NCBI GenBank assembly: GCA_026122225.1
Contig: JANEZZ010002064.1
Coordinates: 372,001-436,000, forward strand
Length of the DNA: 64,000 nucleotides
Reading direction: 5' to 3'
From: Heloderma charlesbogerti
Taxonomy: Eukaryota; Chordata; Lepidosauria; Squamata; Helodermatidae
The position numbers and the translations under genes are program-made. Positions 60,771 to 64,000 of the stretch are shown in pieces (within the stretch, counting starts at the first letter, position 1; every line of letters starts with the position of its first letter). The notes under the pieces were generated by a model. It made no database searches and was not told where the DNA came from. It saw only the letters and a list, made by a program, of their open reading frames with translations.

Positions 60771-61661
60771 ATCTCCTAGACCTTATTGCATGAGGCTGAA
60801 AGCATGTTCTTCTTTGGGAAGGCAGGAATTAAGACAGGAAAAGTACTTCAAAGTCTTGTTCAGTCCCTAGCATGGAGGCAGATGCTGCACAGCCAAAGCA
60901 TTGATGACTCTTGTTATCTAGCCTTGTCTTGAGAACTGCAAAGGAAGAAGATTCCATGGTCTTCCTACACGGATGCTCCTGTTCTTTTCCAGTTAGGAAG
61001 GAGTCCCTCACCCCAACATCCAATGCTTAACTTAAAGCCACTTTCATGGTTATTTTGACTCCCATTACTTTTTCCTTGTGCTGTGTGACCAGGGAGATGG
61101 GTGTTCTTAATATTCTTGACATCCTTACAGTAGACAGCTTCATAGCTGCAGCACATTACATACAATGATTAACTACGCCACATTACAGCACTTCTTTTTA
61201 AGAGACTGGGTAAAGAAATTAAAATGAGGAAGAGAGAGAGAGGGAGAGAAAGTATATGATCCACAAAACAAGCAAACCAATTGCCCTTTATCAACCTGAG
61301 AATGTAAAACTATCAAGAAAACCTAAGTACTCTTGCAAATATTATCTTCTTTTATCTACATGAAATTACCTCTTTCTTGAATTTCTTCTGATTTATTTAT
61401 ATGTCCAAAGTTAATCAGATTTTGAAGTATTAAACGAGATTCAGCAACCCCTATCTTGGCTCACAGTTTAGATGTAAACAACATGAAACTAGTGCATGGA
61501 GCTTACATTTCCATAGAGAAATACACAACCTGTGAATTATCCAAAATAAGCAACAATGGGCAGGGTTCAAACACTTGGAATACTCTGATTGTGCAGACAT
61601 GAACTGAGATTTTTTGCTTTTTAACAAGGGTTTAAAGATATTGGGAAGATATTGCTACTTA

Positions 61662-62093
61662 GGGTGCAATCATACTGGGATGGCCATAAGCCTCCAAGTT
61701 CGGAGGCTTACAGCCATGCAATGCAGAGTGGGTGGAGGCGATCTACATCTCCGGGCTCCTCCCGCTCTGTATTTTAGCTAGACGAGCTTTTTCACCCGTG
61801 TCACTGGGGCACGTCGGAATGGGAAGGAAGGAGGCTGGGGAGGCCTAAGGATACATCGTAAGCCAGCCCCCTCACCCCAGTCCCCTCCCTGCTCACTGGC
61901 ATGCCCCCTTTCCCTTCTGCCAGCTTGGAGAGGCAGCCAGCACATCTCTCTCCACACCAGCTGCAAGGGAGCGGGGGAGGCGAGCTCAGATTCCTGGGTC
62001 TGAGGTCGGAGTGCTGTCTCTGACCTCAGATTCAGGTTTCCAAAATATCCTGTGGCCCCCCAGACTCTGACTACGGGCCATAGGATTGCTCCC
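61662..62093 (-). mobile_element. ~420 bp nonautonomous transposon, copy 3 (inverted)
   Basis: Preceded by TTA; starts GGGTGCAATCATACTGG and ends CATAGGATTGCTCCC. On the minus strand 'gcaatcctatggcccgtag', 'gatattttggaaacctgaat' and 'ctgaggtcagagacagc' follow copy 1 order. The left end has an internal hairpin 'cataagcctccaagttcgga' / 'ggcttac'. Confidence 0.75.
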
Positions 62094-62555
62094 TCCGCCT
62101 CTTGGACACAGTGGGACTTATAAGGCAAATGTAAAATATTATATTGGAGAAGCTTGAGTGTTTCAATTATTTTGACTTTATCCTTGCAAGTTTTACCTTT
62201 GGTTAGGAATAAATCAGTTGCCTATAAATACCAAAACTGGAAATTCATATAACAGAGTTTATATCTGTTAGTGTTTGATTTAGTAATAAGTTTTATTTTG
62301 TTTGGCCAATTGCCTGTTTTTAACTAAGTTGGGGGGGGTTACTGATCCATGTTAAATTTGTTTCTTTTTATTTGTTATATAATGTCCATTTCCCCCATTT
62401 CACACTGTGATGCCCTAAGATCATAAGCAATGCATCTGAACTGAACTAATAACCTTTAAAAACTTATTACAATGATATTAAAATTAGCAGTCCCTGCCAG
62501 CAGAGACATGTGGCTGGTTCCCCAAAGCAAAGCGAGAATAAAATGATTTACTTAC

Positions 62556-62699
62556 TTTAGTTTCACTGCCAAAGGAATGGTGTAGAAGAAGACATTGATC
62601 TGAAAGACGCACACAAAAAAGAAGCTGAAGTGCTCAAACATTTCAGCAAAGAAGTACCAGAAGAGGCCAATGTTGGGTGTCAGGTCTGGGACGGAAAGA
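62556..62699 (-). CDS. PIGU: PIGU coding exon, fourth from the end ([10 protein letters not shown]...)
   Basis: Reading on the minus strand, a TTCCAG acceptor is followed by a 144-base exon. It has one base of a split Ile codon, 47 codons ([11 protein letters not shown] through [10 protein letters not shown]) and two bases of a Lys codon, then GTAAGT. The product is PIGU (CDC91-like, yeast Gab1 homologue), a multispanning ER membrane subunit of the GPI transamidase that attaches GPI anchors to proteins. The segment [16 protein letters not shown] followed by a second hydrophobic run is characteristic of the family and near-identical to human as I recall it. Earlier exons, encoding about the first 270 residues, lie beyond the right edge of the window. 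Confidence 0.95.
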
Positions 62700-64000
62700 C
62701 TGGAATTGACAGAGTAAATCTCTATTACTGAATTATCTATATGTGAATGATCTATTATACAGTGTACTGTAACAGCAGATTCACAAATAATTAGCATAGC
62801 ACATACAGTAAAAAGCTATACGTTAATTACAAAGACGTACAGATCAAATAGATTTTGTCAGGCTAACTTTCTTGCAACTGTCTCTGTTAAGGCATTCAAA
62901 GTCAAATGCAAATTAATTCTTGTGGGAAAATAGTGACACCTATCGGTCATAATAGCTAATCTTAGGAATAGCATTATCCTGTGTTAGGTGAACAACGATG
63001 ATGAGTGATGGAATGCAGAACAGATAAAGTAGTCAAAATAAGTTAGCCTCAAAAATTACCAAGAAATGGAACATTGCACTTGGAATACAGTTTATTTATG
63101 TAGTTCCATTCTGGTAAAAAAGGTAAAGGTGTCCCTAATCAGTCGTGTCCGACTCTAGGGTGCGGTGCTCATCCCCGTTTCTAAGCCGAAGAGCCAGCGC
63201 TGTCTGAAGACGCTTCCGTGGTCATGTGGCAGGCATGACTGAACACCGAGGTGCACGGAACGCTGTTACCTTTCCTGCCGAAGCGGTGCCTATTTATCTA
63301 CTTGCAATTTCTTGCTTTCGAACTGCTAGGTTGGCAGGAATTTTTATGTAGTTCCATTTTGGTACCCAGCCTTTATAACACTTCAGGTTGGAATATTCAG
63401 ATCCCGTGGGGCTTCTTCTACCACATTTTGCACTCAAAATGTTTTAAACAGCAGATGCAAATAACGTGGTTACAATTTGATCAAATTTTAGAAACTACAG
63501 AATGACCAAGGTAAAACTAGGATCCATGTAGCGGACATAGGGACTGGAGCTTTAAAGCTATGTTCAAATTATTTATTGTAGTTAACAACATTAAAAAATA
63601 TGAGATGAGAACAATCTTGCTTCTGTTTACATCTGGTACAGAACTTAAAACTTGCTGAGAAAGAGAATCACCATGAAAGAGAACCAATTAGGTCACCGTG
63701 ACGCCAGATATTTGAAGAGGAGACACAACTGAATCCAAAACTAATTTACGGGAGGAGATACGAAGTGTAATGAGTACCGACTACACCAAGACAAGCAGCC
63801 TGGTCAGCTACTACTCTTTTCATCTGATAAATGCCTTCCCCTGATGTACGGGCAATCTTTATGTTCTGTCCAATAGAAGGAAAGCACCTGTACATGTGTG
63901 ACAGTGGACTTAATGTTTACGTAAGGGATGTGACAAGTGACTATTGTCTCCAGATTTTTGATGGAACCAAGATCTGTAGTTTCTTGTTGTATTACCTTTG
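62700..64000 (-). other. PIGU: PIGU intron (5' part outside window)
   Basis: No further PIGU exon was found between 62700 and the right edge. The only recognised element is a Sauria-type SINE (63117-63342). The remaining sequence is unassigned. Confidence 0.75.
63117..63342 (-). mobile_element. Sauria-type SINE (BovB-like tail), 5'-truncated, with 22 bp target duplication
   Basis: 'ggtaaaggtgtccctaatca', 'gtcgtgtccgactctagggt', 'aagccgaagagccagcgctg' and 'ttcgaactgctaggttggca' are the diagnostic blocks of a widespread squamate SINE. The 'gtcgtgtccgactct' part is shared with BovB-derived tails. The tRNA-like head is missing, so the copy is 5'-truncated and lies on the minus strand. The flanks at 63095-63116 and 63343-63364 ('tttatgtagttccatt' plus 'ctggta' or 'ttggta') are a 22 bp duplication with one mismatch. 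Confidence 0.88.

Larger units (their letters stand above)
57981..62555 (-). other. PIGU: PIGU intron with LINE insertion
   Basis: This 4.6 kb intron contains a SINE fragment (58755-58945), the 1.4 kb L2/CR1-type LINE (59349-60770) and a 432 bp nonautonomous transposon (61662-62093). 60780-61650 and 62100-62550 are AT-rich and unassigned. Confidence 0.85.

Noticed and set aside
62700..64000. Another PIGU exon in the last 1.3 kb
   Set aside because: No frame matching the preceding PIGU segment and no acceptor/donor pair in the right phase were found.

Overview
The window is vertebrate nuclear DNA, most likely from a squamate reptile (a lizard). The reasons are a SINE whose tail resembles BovB, as in Sauria SINEs, abundant CR1 and L2-type LINE fragments, MIR/CORE-like and tRNA-derived SINEs, and a dense load of small hAT-like and other foldback DNA elements. 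I cannot name the species. No bacterial, viral, CRISPR or phage features were seen. Most open reading frames in the region are chance ORFs or lie inside repeats.

Two host genes are present, in tail-to-tail orientation. On the + strand are the last three coding exons of MAP1LC3A (15823-15878, 31608-31714, 32937-33099). They encode residues 14-121 of a 121-residue LC3A, followed by an approximately 1 kb 3' UTR ending near the polyadenylation signals at 34106-34117. The first coding exon (13 codons plus one base) was not found and must lie upstream, so intron 1 is longer than 15.8 kb. On the - strand are the last four coding exons of PIGU, a GPI transamidase subunit (62556-62699, 57856-57980, 53449-53591, 44220-44333). 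All visible splice sites are GT-AG and the reading phase joins exactly across each junction. The MAP1LC3A/PIGU convergent order matches what I recall of human chromosome 20q11.

Layout: 1-15822 MAP1LC3A intron 1 with old CR1, MIR-like SINE, L2 tails and MITEs; 15879-31607 intron 2 with a 2.16 kb hAT-like composite, a 957 bp hAT foldback, CR1 and L2 pieces and several foldback MITEs; 31715-32936 intron 3 with a perfect 149 bp palindrome; 34140-42660 intergenic, with a second 871 bp copy of the hAT foldback and a three-level nest of elements; 42660-64000 the 3' part of PIGU, whose introns carry a 5S-rRNA/CR1 chimeric retroelement, a 1.22 kb hAT element with CpG-rich cargo, a 1.4 kb L2/CR1-type LINE with a broken reverse transcriptase, and a Sauria-type SINE with a 22 bp target duplication.

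Functionally the two genes are unrelated neighbours: LC3A is a ubiquitin-like autophagosome protein and PIGU is an ER membrane protein of GPI-anchor attachment. What is unusual here lies in the mobile DNA: the 5S-CR1 chimera, a four-copy ~420 bp nonautonomous transposon whose ends are shared with unrelated-looking MITEs, and the hAT foldbacks with exact 8 bp target duplications. All of these were found by eye, without database searches.
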